Below are positions 9,861 through 18,518 of a DNA stretch of 64,000 nucleotides, in pieces; position 1 is the stretch's first letter, and each line of letters starts with the position of its first letter. Where the stretch lies: positions 1 to 64,000 of the forward strand of contig JAFTFO010000024.1 of the NCBI GenBank assembly GCA_017449495.1. The letters run 5' to 3'. A program made the translations under genes and the position numbers. This stretch comes from Prevotella sp. (GTDB taxonomy: Bacteria; Bacteroidota; Bacteroidia; Bacteroidales; Bacteroidaceae). The notes under the pieces were generated by a model, which searched no databases, was not told the DNA's origin, and saw nothing but the letters and a program-made list of their open reading frames with translations.

Positions 9861-11609
9861 TCAAACGCGGTTTTGGAGGCGGAGCAGGTTGGATTTCAGC
9901 GAATGAGCCTCTTTCTGGCCAAACAGTTTTTCGTTGGCACGGGTCTTGGCGGTGGTGACGGCCTGGGGCGATTTCTCCGTCATCTTGACGATAATGTTCT
10001 CTGGATAGCCGAGTATTAGGAGGATGCAGGTGCGCAGTTCCAGAGACGAGAGTTTGCGCCCGGCACAGAATAGTTCGAAGGTGGCGGGCATGTCCTTGCA
10101 GAACTGCGATTCCAGCAACCGCCATTCGGCTTCTGTCGGGATGGGACGCTCGGTCTTGTCTTCCGACTTCCGCTTGAACAGCACGGCTATCTTGCTATCA
10201 GCAAAGACTTCGAGGTTGTCTGTCGGTTGGCGGTTGCTCCCGCTCTGTAGTGAGGCTATCATCTGCTCCAATTCCTGCTCGCGGCGTTCCTTTTCGGCTA
10301 TCAGGCCCTCATAGTCCTGTGCTTTGAGGCGGGTCAGTTCCTGCAAGATGCCCTCACGCTCAGTCTTGGCATCGGATAGGGCTTTGTCGAGTCGAAGGAT
10401 TTCCCTGCGACGCTTGGCTTGACTGCGGCGATAGTAATAGACGATGATCGCAACGATAAGCGTGGCGAGGACGATGACGGCGACGGTCCATGTACGGGCT
10501 GTCCGCGCCTTCTGCGCCTCACGCTCAGCCTGCTGCTGGCTTCGGGTGTAGTCGTAGAGGGCCGACATCTGGTGGATGGCATCAGTGCGCATCTGGTTGT
10601 GGAGCGAGTCCTGCGCAGCCTCGAACAGTAGGGCGTAGTGTATCACGGAGTCTGCATTGTGACGTTCCTGATAGACGGTCATCAGTCCCTTGTAACAGTC
10701 GGAGGCATGGCCATATCGGAGTGCCTTGCGAAAATGATATTCCGCCGAGTCCACATGATGGAAGGCCAGATCGTAGAAGCCTCGGATGACATAATGAAAC
10801 TCCCTGCCAGCGGCAATGTTTCCTTGCTCGTCAAATAGGTTCGATTCGTTTTCAAAGATTTCCTTCATCTGACGGGCTTTCTCCAGTTCTCCACGTTCTA
10901 AGTAGAGATAGATGGAAGGGCCGACCCAATCGGCTGCATCATGGCGGTTGCCGAGTTTCAACAGTGACTCGTAGGTGTCGTTGATGATTTGCAGTACGCT
11001 GTCTTTCTCACCAAGCAGATAGTAAGGCCTTATCAATTGGCTCCGTGCCTCGATGACTCCTATGTCACTGTCAAAGCGGCTGATGCAGTCGGCGTAGTGA
11101 TGGATGGCGCGTATCTCGTCGTGGGGCAGATTTTGCTGATGGAAAATCGTAGCCATTTGGCCGTAAATACCCATCAGCGTGTTGTAGTCGCAGTCGGTGG
11201 CTGTAGTGTCAGCCTGTTCGATGGCATCAAAATAAGTCTGCAAAGCCATCGGAGCATCGCCCATGTTCTGACAGGCTCGTCCGAGCAGATAACGGGTGAG
11301 CAGTCGGTCGTTGCGTGTTCCGTAGTTGTCGAAGTAGTCGGTGAGCGTCTTGGCGAGCGAGTCGGAAGAAAAGAGTACGCCAGCCTTGTTCTGTGCCTTC
11401 ATCCGCAGCAGGTCATAGCGCATACGAGTGTCCTTATTCCAGGTAGCCTTTTCTGCTTCCATGCTGTCGAGCAATACAAGGGCAGAGTCAGGATGGTCGT
11501 TGATAATCTCGCTGACCGCCTGCAGTTCCCTTGGCATCTGTCTATCTCCGCATCCTGTCAAGATAGTGAGCAGACACAACGTCACATATAGGTATATTGC
11601 TTTCTTCAT
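9861..11609 (-). CDS. TPR - transmembrane - coiled coil - HTH regulator
   Basis: A membrane-spanning regulator, 582 residues from ATG 11609. It begins with a lipoprotein-like signal (LLTILTGCGD) and a tetratricopeptide-like helical region to about 365. A single membrane helix (about 371-393, TWTVAVIVLATLIVAIIVYYY) is followed by a coiled coil (about 400-470). The C-terminus (about 515-575, SSLELRTCILLILGYPENIIVKM then SPQAVTTAKTRANEKL) has the look of a LuxR-like winged or helix-turn-helix. Such TPR-HTH proteins are common in Bacteroidota and poorly characterised. A paralogue of the same layout lies at 41326-42840. The target is unknown; no partner gene is adjacent on the same strand. Confidence 0.75.
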   Translation of the reverse strand: MKKAIYLYVTLCLLTILTGCGDRQMPRELQAVSEIINDHPDSALVLLDSMEAEKATWNKDTRMRYDLLRMKAQNKAGVLFSSDSLAKTLTDYFDNYGTRNDRLLTRYLLGRACQNMGDAPMALQTYFDAIEQADTTATDCDYNTLMGIYGQMATIFHQQNLPHDEIRAIHHYADCISRFDSDIGVIEARSQLIRPYYLLGEKDSVLQIINDTYESLLKLGNRHDAADWVGPSIYLYLERGELEKARQMKEIFENESNLFDEQGNIAAGREFHYVIRGFYDLAFHHVDSAEYHFRKALRYGHASDCYKGLMTVYQERHNADSVIHYALLFEAAQDSLHNQMRTDAIHQMSALYDYTRSQQQAEREAQKARTARTWTVAVIVLATLIVAIIVYYYRRSQAKRRREILRLDKALSDAKTEREGILQELTRLKAQDYEGLIAEKERREQELEQMIASLQSGSNRQPTDNLEVFADSKIAVLFKRKSEDKTERPIPTEAEWRLLESQFCKDMPATFELFCAGRKLSSLELRTCILLILGYPENIIVKMTEKSPQAVTTAKTRANEKLFGQKEAHSLKSNLLRLQNRV

Positions 11610-11636
11610 TTCGTTCCACTTCTTAAAATGCGGGTG

Positions 11637-11644
11637 CAAAGGTA
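11637..11644 (-). promoter_or_regulatory. -7 element of the TPR-HTH regulator
   Basis: TACCTTTG on the minus strand, giving a leader of about 20-25 bases before ATG 11609. It excludes the longer frame opening at 11639. Confidence 0.7.
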
Positions 11645-11887
11645 CGAAAAATTAGGGAGAAAAGCAAAAATGGTAATTAGATTAACACCTTCTTCCTCAT
11701 CCTCTACGAAATGGGCATGGAGGATAAGGACAGAATCCCAAATCACCGAACAAAATATCCTCAAATGTTGTTAGCCTCTGCAAACTGCATCATCCGCTGT
11801 TCCACCTTGCCGATGTCAAACGGCAGGATGGAAGAGTAGCCCACATCCAGAAACTCTGCACCGTGACTCGGTGATAACGGGCCCCTT

Positions 11888-13216
11888 CTACTGTCCAGTG
11901 GCTTGCCTGTACTCCAGCAGCTTGTTCTGCAGATCGGCGTTGGCATCGGTGTGCTTGTCGAGTGCTTGCTGATAGAGCATCTGGGCTTCGAGCAGATCGC
12001 TCATGGTGGAGGTGCCGGCATGGTAGTAGTTACGGTTCAGACGCAGGTTCTCCTCTGCCTGTTCGATGCTACGCTGCGAGAGATCGAGTTGCTGGCGAGC
12101 CTCCACGACATTGTTCCAGGCATTCTGCATGCGTATCTGTAGCAATTGGGCATTGTCGGCGAGCTGTTCCTCGGCCTTCTGCTGCTCAATCTTCTTGCGC
12201 TTGACGGCATGAGAGCCACCCCACCAGCCTGAAATGGGTACGCTGACCGTGGCGTAGATCATGCCGAAGGTGTGATCGTTGTCGAGCAGATTGTGGTAGT
12301 TGTAGCCTGCCCCGACGGCCACGGAAGGTAGCTGTTGGCCTATGGCCATCTTCTTCTGAAGTTTGGTGGCCTCGACTTGCTTCTGCAAGAGCTGGTATTC
12401 GGGAAGGTTGCTAAGTGAAGAGTGAAAAGTGAAAAGTGAAGAAGGAGATTCTTCAATCTTCACGCTCAAATCATCACTCTCAGAAAGTCCGCAGAACTGG
12501 GCGAGGAGCAGACGGACGATGCTGATGCCGTTCTCTAACTTTAGTTTCTGACTAGCCACATCGTTACGTCGCAGTTGTACCTGTAGCAGATCGTTGGGCA
12601 AGGCCACGCCCGCCTTGACGGCCACTTTGACATCCTTCTCGATATCGGCCAGCAAGGTGTCGACGGCAGCAACGGTCTTGGTCTTCTCCTGAAGCGACAC
12701 AAGTTGCCAGTAGTATTGCTCGGTCGTCTTCTCCACTTCGTTTTCCGACAAGTGCAGTTGCAGACGGCTGACGTCCTCGCCTACCTTGGCGAGTTTGTTG
12801 CCGTTGACGATCTGACCACCGGCAAAGATGGGCTGTAGTGCCATCAGACTGCCGATGGTGCCATTCTTCATCATCGAGATGCTGATGGGGTTTGCCAGCG
12901 CGGCCAGTGCTTCAGCGGGGAAGCTCTGTGCCAGGGCTGCACCCATGTCTGGCGAGATCATCTCCGAGGGGTTGACATCCATCTTGGCCATGCCTCGGTT
13001 GGCATTGAACCAGAGACCTGTGCCACTGACACTGGGGAAGAACTTCGTGAAGGCCTCCTTGCGCTGCTGGCTGGCAGCCTCGATGTCGTGACGGGCCGTG
13101 CGGATGGCGATGTTGTTCTGCAGGGCTGAATCCTTCAACTGCTGGAGGGTGTAGGTCTGCGCATGCAAAATGATTGAACACAGAGACACAGAGATACTGA
13201 GAATTATTTTCTTCAT
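11888..13216 (-). CDS. TolC-family outer membrane efflux protein
   Basis: The outer membrane channel of a tripartite efflux system, last gene of the RND operon. It is 442 residues from ATG 13216 with a signal peptide ending near HAQ (residue 20). Helical hairpin repeats typical of OEP domains follow (TYTLQQLKDSALQNNIAIRT and, near the end, YYHAGTSTMSDLLEAQMLYQ). It lies 13 bases after the pump gene. A low-complexity in-frame insert (SPSSLFTFHSSLSNL) near residues 258-268 comes from a dispersed repeat at 12414-12444. It sits between two helical segments, where length change should be tolerated. Confidence 0.9.
   Translation of the reverse strand: MKKIILSISVSLCSIILHAQTYTLQQLKDSALQNNIAIRTARHDIEAASQQRKEAFTKFFPSVSGTGLWFNANRGMAKMDVNPSEMISPDMGAALAQSFPAEALAALANPISISMMKNGTIGSLMALQPIFAGGQIVNGNKLAKVGEDVSRLQLHLSENEVEKTTEQYYWQLVSLQEKTKTVAAVDTLLADIEKDVKVAVKAGVALPNDLLQVQLRRNDVASQKLKLENGISIVRLLLAQFCGLSESDDLSVKIEESPSSLFTFHSSLSNLPEYQLLQKQVEATKLQKKMAIGQQLPSVAVGAGYNYHNLLDNDHTFGMIYATVSVPISGWWGGSHAVKRKKIEQQKAEEQLADNAQLLQIRMQNAWNNVVEARQQLDLSQRSIEQAEENLRLNRNYYHAGTSTMSDLLEAQMLYQQALDKHTDANADLQNKLLEYRQATGQ
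12414..12444 (-). repeat. intragenic AGTGAAAAGTGAA repeat in tolC-like gene
   Basis: A purine-rich tract of AGTGAAAA units on the plus strand. The coding strand reads its complement in frame. The same family occurs in the opposite orientation at 13501-13534 in the pump gene. Confidence 0.65.
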
Positions 13217-13229
13217 AATGACATCATAA

Positions 13230-16200
13230 TTATTTCGTTGAAACCTTCCAATAAATGACGGGGAGCATGGTGACCACCATGATAAGTGAGCCGATGCCAC
13301 CGGCGAAGATGGTGACACCTACGGGCATCCAGAATGAACTCTGGGCGATGATCATCGGCACCACACCGACAGCCGTCGTGGCGGTGGTGAGGAAGATGGG
13401 CACCATGCGGCGCTTGCCGGCATCGTAGGCGGCTAGCTTCACACAGTCGTTATAATGTCTAATCATGCTGGCCTTCTGCTCAGAAGTGGCGGTAGCAAAT
13501 TCTTCACTCTTCATTCTTAACTTTTCACTTCTTAAGAGGTCGATGGCGTGCTCGAAGATGAGTATCTCGTTACGCATGATCATTCCCATCAGGGTGATGA
13601 GGCCGAAGATGGAGGTCAGGCCGAGGGCGCGGTTCATCAGGCCCAGACCGATCAAAGCACCTGGGATCATCAGTCCGAGGGCTGCCATGCAGACCAGCGT
13701 GATACCATACTTCTTGAAGTTGAACAGCAGGAAGAAGAACACGATGATCATGGCAATGACGATGCCCCAGAAGATCTGTGGCAGCGCCTCGTCGCCATAC
13801 TCTATCTCGCCGCCTACTTCTGTGCGCACACCTTGAGGAATATCTATTTCCTCCTGCATAATTTGTGCGATGCGCTGCTCTACGGGCGAAGTGTAGACAC
13901 CCTGTGCAAACTGGGCGGTCACCGTGATGCAGCGTTCACCGCCCCGATGCAGGATACGGCTCTCGCTCCACTGCGGACCGACTTTGGCTATCTGGCGCAG
14001 TGGCACGGTCTTATTGGAACTGTTCAATCCTGCCGACACCATACTGACGGGTGTGGCAATGCCTAAGTTCTCGATGTCGGAGTAGGTCATGTCGCTGTTG
14101 TCGCGAACCACGATGGGCAGTTCGTAGTCGCCCTCCCAAATCTGACCCACCCGCAGGTCGCTCGACGTGGCACTTAGTGCCAGTGCCGCTGTGGTACGGG
14201 TGACACCCAATTGGGCCGAGGTGACGGGATCAAGTTCCACATGAATGATCGGATAGGGCTGCAGGTAGTCGGTATGTACCCACTCCAGTTCGGGCATCTC
14301 CCGCATACGCTCCATCAGCCGCTCCGCCACGGTGTGCAGCGAGTCGAGGTCGTCACCATAGAAACGATACTCCAGTTCGCTGACCTCCAAATAGTCGAGC
14401 CGCTTGAACTTGACGTAGGCATCTGGGAAGGCTTCGCTCAGTCGGGGTTGATAGTCGGCCAGGAGATCGAGCGTCGCCTTGTCCGACTTCGTGTTGACAA
14501 TGAACTGTGCGTAGTTCTTGCCAGCCATCTGGGGGGCATAGGCATCCATGAAGCGGGGCGATGAACAGCCGATGAAGCCCGTGATACCTGTGATGCGCTT
14601 GTCGGGTCGTAAGACGCGATAGACACTGTCGGCAATGACCTCCGTCTCAGCCATGCCCTTGCCCTCTGGCAGGAATATCTCCACGGCAAACTGATCGCGG
14701 TCGGCGTAAGGGAACAGACGGATCTTCAGTGTCGGCATGATGAGGCTCGACAGCAGGATCACACCAATACCGCCGCCGATAGTCAGCCAGGGGTGAGCGA
14801 ACGTCCAGTCGAGCACATGATTATAAGTGTTCTGCACCCAGTGGGTGATGGCATTACCGCTGGTACTCACCTTGCCCGGCTTGATAATCCTAACCTCCAG
14901 GAAAGGAATGACCGTGACGGCCAGCAGTAGTGATACCATCAGGTTGATGGTGATGGTGACGGGGAAATCCTCAAGCGCGTCGTGGAACATACCCTTCATC
15001 GTCAGTAGGAAGGGGTAGAAGATGGCACAGATGCAGAGCGTGGCGAGCATCATCGGCATGAAGTACTGGCGCGACGACTCGATGGCAGCATCCTTGGGCG
15101 CATAGCCCTTGCCGAGATATTCCAGATAGCCGTCGATGACCACGATGGCGTTGTCGACAATCATACCTAATACTACGATGAGCGCCGCAAGCGTGACGAT
15201 GTTCAGTTCGATGCCCGCCATATACATGATGGCTACGGAGACGAATGTGCTCAGCGGAATGGTAATCGAGGCCACGATGGCCGACCGAAGGGGGAAGAGC
15301 ACCATCATCACGAGGATGATAATCGCCATCGAGATGAGCAGGTCGCGTAGGAAGTCGCTGACGCTCAGTGCCACCACCTTCGGCTTGTCGGCGATGCGGG
15401 TGATGGTGACGTCCTCTGGCAGTTCGTTCTGTCGGAACTCATCGAGCACCTGGTCTATCTCCTTGCCGTACTCTACCACGTTGTTGCCTGGCGTCATCTC
15501 CATCGACAACAGCACACAGGGGTGTCCGTCCTGTTCGATACGACTGCTCTGGGTGTCGTACTCACGCACCACACGGGCCACATCGCGGACACGAGCCACC
15601 TTGCCAGAGACAGGGTCGCTGAAGATAATCTGGTTGGCTATCTCTTCGACGCTGTTCTCCGTCGGCGCCACATGGATAGGCACCTGCTGGTCATCGTCGC
15701 TGATGCTGCCGCTTAGGGTCGTGATGCCCTGAGCCTGCAAGCGGCTGAAGAGCATCTGCTGACCGACGCCGTAGGCCTGCAAGCGTTGGCGGTCTACATA
15801 GAGCGATATCTGTTCTTTCTGCTCGCCGAACATCTTCACATTGGCTACAGAGGGGATGTGGCGCAGACGGTCGGAAAGGCGGTCTGAGTAGTCTTTCAAC
15901 TCGCGGTAACTGCGCTGTCCGCTCTCTACGGCGATGAGCAGGGCGGAGGTGTTGCCGAAGTCATCGTTGACCACTACTGCCAGCACCCCGGCAGGCAATG
16001 ACGACTTGAAGGTGTTCAGACCGTGCTTGATCTTGCTCCATACCTCGTCCTTATTGTTCACATCGTCGTTCAGCTTCACCATCACGATGCACATGCCGTT
16101 CTGCGAGGAGGTGGTGGTCTTCGTGCGGTTCACCTCGCCGTAGGTAAAGAGATAGCGCTCTAAAGGACGAGCCACTTGCTGTTCTATATCCTCGCTGGTA

Positions 16201-16373
16201 GCACCCGGATAGACGGCCACCACCACGCCCTGTCGAATGGTGGCGTGCGGGAACTCGTCTTTCGGCATCACGTACATGCCATAGATGCCCATCACAAACA
16301 GTATCAGTATGATGAGCAGTGATATCGAGTAATGCTCTAATGGCCATTTCAGCCAGTTCATTTTGTCTTTCAT
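13230..16373 (-). CDS. RND efflux pump, inner membrane permease
   Basis: The inner membrane proton-driven pump of the AcrB/RND superfamily, 1047 residues from ATG 16373, which is normal length. The N-terminal helix is followed by the porter signature PHATIRQGVVVAVYPGATSE. TM4 contains VLGMIVDNAIVVID, so the first Asp of the usual proton-relay pair is kept and the second is Asn. The C-terminal half has GKRRMVPIFLTTATTAVGVVPM. In the cytoplasmic loop between late helices (about 940-970) there is an extra stretch including LRSEKLRMKSEEF, encoded by a dispersed repeat; family members normally have only a short link to DAGKRRM here. The operon order is fusion protein, pump, TolC. The substrate is unknown. 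Confidence 0.93.
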   Translation of the reverse strand: MKDKMNWLKWPLEHYSISLLIILILFVMGIYGMYVMPKDEFPHATIRQGVVVAVYPGATSEDIEQQVARPLERYLFTYGEVNRTKTTTSSQNGMCIVMVKLNDDVNNKDEVWSKIKHGLNTFKSSLPAGVLAVVVNDDFGNTSALLIAVESGQRSYRELKDYSDRLSDRLRHIPSVANVKMFGEQKEQISLYVDRQRLQAYGVGQQMLFSRLQAQGITTLSGSISDDDQQVPIHVAPTENSVEEIANQIIFSDPVSGKVARVRDVARVVREYDTQSSRIEQDGHPCVLLSMEMTPGNNVVEYGKEIDQVLDEFRQNELPEDVTITRIADKPKVVALSVSDFLRDLLISMAIIILVMMVLFPLRSAIVASITIPLSTFVSVAIMYMAGIELNIVTLAALIVVLGMIVDNAIVVIDGYLEYLGKGYAPKDAAIESSRQYFMPMMLATLCICAIFYPFLLTMKGMFHDALEDFPVTITINLMVSLLLAVTVIPFLEVRIIKPGKVSTSGNAITHWVQNTYNHVLDWTFAHPWLTIGGGIGVILLSSLIMPTLKIRLFPYADRDQFAVEIFLPEGKGMAETEVIADSVYRVLRPDKRITGITGFIGCSSPRFMDAYAPQMAGKNYAQFIVNTKSDKATLDLLADYQPRLSEAFPDAYVKFKRLDYLEVSELEYRFYGDDLDSLHTVAERLMERMREMPELEWVHTDYLQPYPIIHVELDPVTSAQLGVTRTTAALALSATSSDLRVGQIWEGDYELPIVVRDNSDMTYSDIENLGIATPVSMVSAGLNSSNKTVPLRQIAKVGPQWSESRILHRGGERCITVTAQFAQGVYTSPVEQRIAQIMQEEIDIPQGVRTEVGGEIEYGDEALPQIFWGIVIAMIIVFFFLLFNFKKYGITLVCMAALGLMIPGALIGLGLMNRALGLTSIFGLITLMGMIMRNEILIFEHAIDLLRSEKLRMKSEEFATATSEQKASMIRHYNDCVKLAAYDAGKRRMVPIFLTTATTAVGVVPMIIAQSSFWMPVGVTIFAGGIGSLIMVVTMLPVIYWKVSTK
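13501..13534 (-). repeat. intragenic AGTGAA-type repeat in RND pump gene
   Basis: TCTTCACTCTTCATTC-like tract, the reverse orientation of the tract at 12414-12444. It encodes RSEKLRMKSEEF in the late cytoplasmic loop of the pump. Confidence 0.65.
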
Positions 16374-16405
16374 AATTATCAATTGTCAATTATCAATTGT
16401 CAATT
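16374..16405. repeat. ATTGATAATTG-type spacer repeat
   Basis: Repeats of TCAATTGTCAATTA fill the gap between the pump start and the fusion-protein stop. Related tracts occur at 30864-30899 and 62470-62509, always at gene boundaries. Confidence 0.65.
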
Positions 16406-17429
16406 AGAATATCACCTTTGTTCCTTCACTCAGTTTCTGATAGCCTTCGGTCACCACCCGCTGGTCGTTGCTGAGGCCACTGTTGATGGTAATGCGGTTG
16501 CCTTGTGTCGAGCCGATGACGACTGGTGAGCGATGGGCTGTGCTGTCTTTGGCGATGGTCCATACGAAGAGGCTGCCGTCGGCTTTCTTCTGCACCGCCG
16601 TCACAGGCAGTGTTGCTGCCTGTTCTGTATGCTGCGGTATTTCCGCAGTAAACTGTACACTTGCCACCATCCCCGGCAACAACTTGCGGTCGCCATTCGG
16701 CACATGGATGCGGATATCGTAGGTATGCGTCATCGCATCGGCCTGCACCCCTTTCTCTATACGACCACCCTCATAGCTTCTGCCGATGGCCTCCACCTTA
16801 ATAATAGAAGAGGTGTTAGAGCTGATGCTGCCCACCTCTGCCTCTGGAATGGACACCTTCACTTTCACGTTGCTGATATTGAGGATGGTCGCTACGGCCT
16901 GAGAGGGTAGGGCGGTTTCTCCGGCCCCAATCTGTTTCCGCCCGATGATGCCACTGACAGGGGCTACGAGTCGGCAGTCGGCCAGGTTCTTCTTGGCTAC
17001 CTCCAACTGTGACTTGGCCTGAGCCACCTTGCTCTGTATCTCCACCCACTGCACCTCGGGCAGTGAGCCGTTGTCGTGGAGCATGCCATAGCGTTGCAGG
17101 GCATCATTGGCCTGTGTCATTGCTGCCTCAGCACCGCTCAGCAGGTTGCGCGCCTGTGTGTCGTCCATCTCGGCAATCAGTTGTCCACGACTGACGGCCT
17201 GACCTTCGCTGACGAGTACCCGCTTCACGACTCCCATGCCGGTAAAGCTGACGGCTGTCGCCTCCTGTTCTTCCACAATGCCCACATAGGTCTGACCGTT
17301 GGCATGAGACGACAGGGTACTGATGACCTCGGTCTTGACACGTGTAGGTGCCTTGGCTGCACTCTCTTTCTTTTCGCTACAACTGCTGGCAATAATCACT
17401 GTCAGCAGTCCTAAAATGACTTTCTTCAT
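16404..17429 (-). CDS. RND membrane fusion protein (HlyD/AcrA family)
   Basis: The periplasmic adaptor linking pump and TolC. It is 341 residues, with a lipoprotein signal whose lipobox ends at Cys17 (IIASSC). Next come the lipoyl half-motifs (VSEGQAVSRGQLIAEMDD and RLVAPVSGIIGRKQIGAGE), a helical hairpin between them, and beta-barrel and proximal domains. It is the first gene of the efflux operon, with a TACTTTTG element at 17453-17460. The divergent AraC gene starts 175 bases away, which suggests that the regulator controls this operon. Confidence 0.92.
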   Translation of the reverse strand: MKKVILGLLTVIIASSCSEKKESAAKAPTRVKTEVISTLSSHANGQTYVGIVEEQEATAVSFTGMGVVKRVLVSEGQAVSRGQLIAEMDDTQARNLLSGAEAAMTQANDALQRYGMLHDNGSLPEVQWVEIQSKVAQAKSQLEVAKKNLADCRLVAPVSGIIGRKQIGAGETALPSQAVATILNISNVKVKVSIPEAEVGSISSNTSSIIKVEAIGRSYEGGRIEKGVQADAMTHTYDIRIHVPNGDRKLLPGMVASVQFTAEIPQHTEQAATLPVTAVQKKADGSLFVWTIAKDSTAHRSPVVIGSTQGNRITINSGLSNDQRVVTEGYQKLSEGTKVIF

Positions 17430-17452
17430 AACGTTATTGTTGATTTTTGCTG

Positions 17453-17460
17453 CAAAAGTA
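17453..17460 (-). promoter_or_regulatory. -7 element of the efflux operon
   Basis: TACTTTTG on the minus strand, 24 bases before ATG 17429, within the divergent intergenic region. Confidence 0.7.
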
Positions 17461-17579
17461 GTGGAAATATCTCTAATAATATTGTCCTATTTCGAACTAT
17501 TTATTATCTAATTCTCGGCTAAATGCCAAATGGAACATAAAAATATCCAAATATATCATAGATTGTGGTGTAAAATGAT

Positions 17580-17587
17580 TACTTTTG
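17580..17587 (+). promoter_or_regulatory. -7 element of the AraC gene
   Basis: TACTTTTG, 18 bases before ATG 17605. It lies about 120 bases from the efflux -7 element and points the other way. Confidence 0.65.
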
Positions 17588-17604
17588 CAACCAAAATAGG
17601 ATGA

Positions 17605-18495
17605 ATGATGCTTCAAGAAGAGATAACATTTCAGGCACTGACCAACAACGAGGACATCCACGTCGGCTATTCCGACAGCGATATCGTCATCATCGACAGC
17701 ATCCAGAAGTTTGCCGAAATCTCAGCCGCCCACGTCACGATGAGCGCTATTGCCGTCTGTCTGAATGGCAAGGTACAAGGACTGATGAACGGACAGCCTA
17801 TCACGTTGTGTAAGAACCAGGTAGCAGTGATTCCCCCCAATGTGAACATCACAGAGTTGATGATCAGTCCCGACTTCGACCTGAAGGCGATGTTCTTCAC
17901 CAACGGCATCCTGCAGAGTTTCCTGCGAGAGAAGATGAGCGTGTGGAATGACTTGATGTATATCCATCGGCTCCATGTGGTCACGCTTGAGAAGGATGAA
18001 GACCTGCTGTTCTTCAATCAGTTCTACGATATGCTGCGTTTCTGTATGAACCGTCAGGCGGGCAATCCCTTCGGCACTGACATCATCCAGTCGCTCCTGA
18101 GGGCGGCAGTTCTCGGACTCTGCGGCAATATGAAACAGTTGCTGCCTGCTACGGACCGCACTCAGGAGGTGAATACGGCAAATGCCCACTTCCAGCGCTT
18201 CCTCGATCTGCTGCACGCCGAGCATAACAAGCACCGTACGGTCGAGTCATACGCCAGCGAACTCTGTATCTCCCCGAAATACCTCTCTGTCATTTGCAAG
18301 AAGCATTCCGGGAAGACGGCCAATGAGTGGATCACTGAACACGTGATGGAGGACATCCGTTACTACCTGAAGCAGACCGACTACAGCATCAAGCAGATAT
18401 GCAACCAGCTCGGCTTCCCCAACACGTCGTTCTTCGGCAGATACGTTAAGGAGCATTTCGGTGTCACTCCTACACAATTAAGGAAAAGCGTGTAA
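17605..18495 (+). CDS. AraC-family transcriptional regulator
   Basis: A cytoplasmic DNA-binding regulator of 296 residues. The N-terminal half (about 1-170) resembles a cupin-type sensing domain. The C-terminal HTH_18 domain spans about 200-296, with the first helix-turn-helix around YASELCISPKYLSVICK and the second around IKQICNQLGFPNTSFFGRYVKE. It is divergent from the efflux operon, the standard position for its regulator. The GH2 gene begins 23 bases after the stop, so both may share a transcript. An out-of-frame ATG at 17601 overlaps the chosen start. Confidence 0.88.
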   Translation: MMLQEEITFQALTNNEDIHVGYSDSDIVIIDSIQKFAEISAAHVTMSAIAVCLNGKVQGLMNGQPITLCKNQVAVIPPNVNITELMISPDFDLKAMFFTNGILQSFLREKMSVWNDLMYIHRLHVVTLEKDEDLLFFNQFYDMLRFCMNRQAGNPFGTDIIQSLLRAAVLGLCGNMKQLLPATDRTQEVNTANAHFQRFLDLLHAEHNKHRTVESYASELCISPKYLSVICKKHSGKTANEWITEHVMEDIRYYLKQTDYSIKQICNQLGFPNTSFFGRYVKEHFGVTPTQLRKSV

Positions 18496-18518
18496 GTCTA
18501 TAAACTATAAATACTTGA

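Noticed and set aside
10024..11591. Plus-strand open frames opposite the TPR-HTH gene
   Set aside because: They are fragmentary, with no domain or promoter, and they mirror the real gene.
11761..11890. Minus-strand reading GAEFLDVGYSSILPFDIGKV after the tolC-like gene, possibly a gene remnant
   Set aside because: The stretch reads like protein, but it is only about 35 codons, has no start of its own and matches no family I can name.
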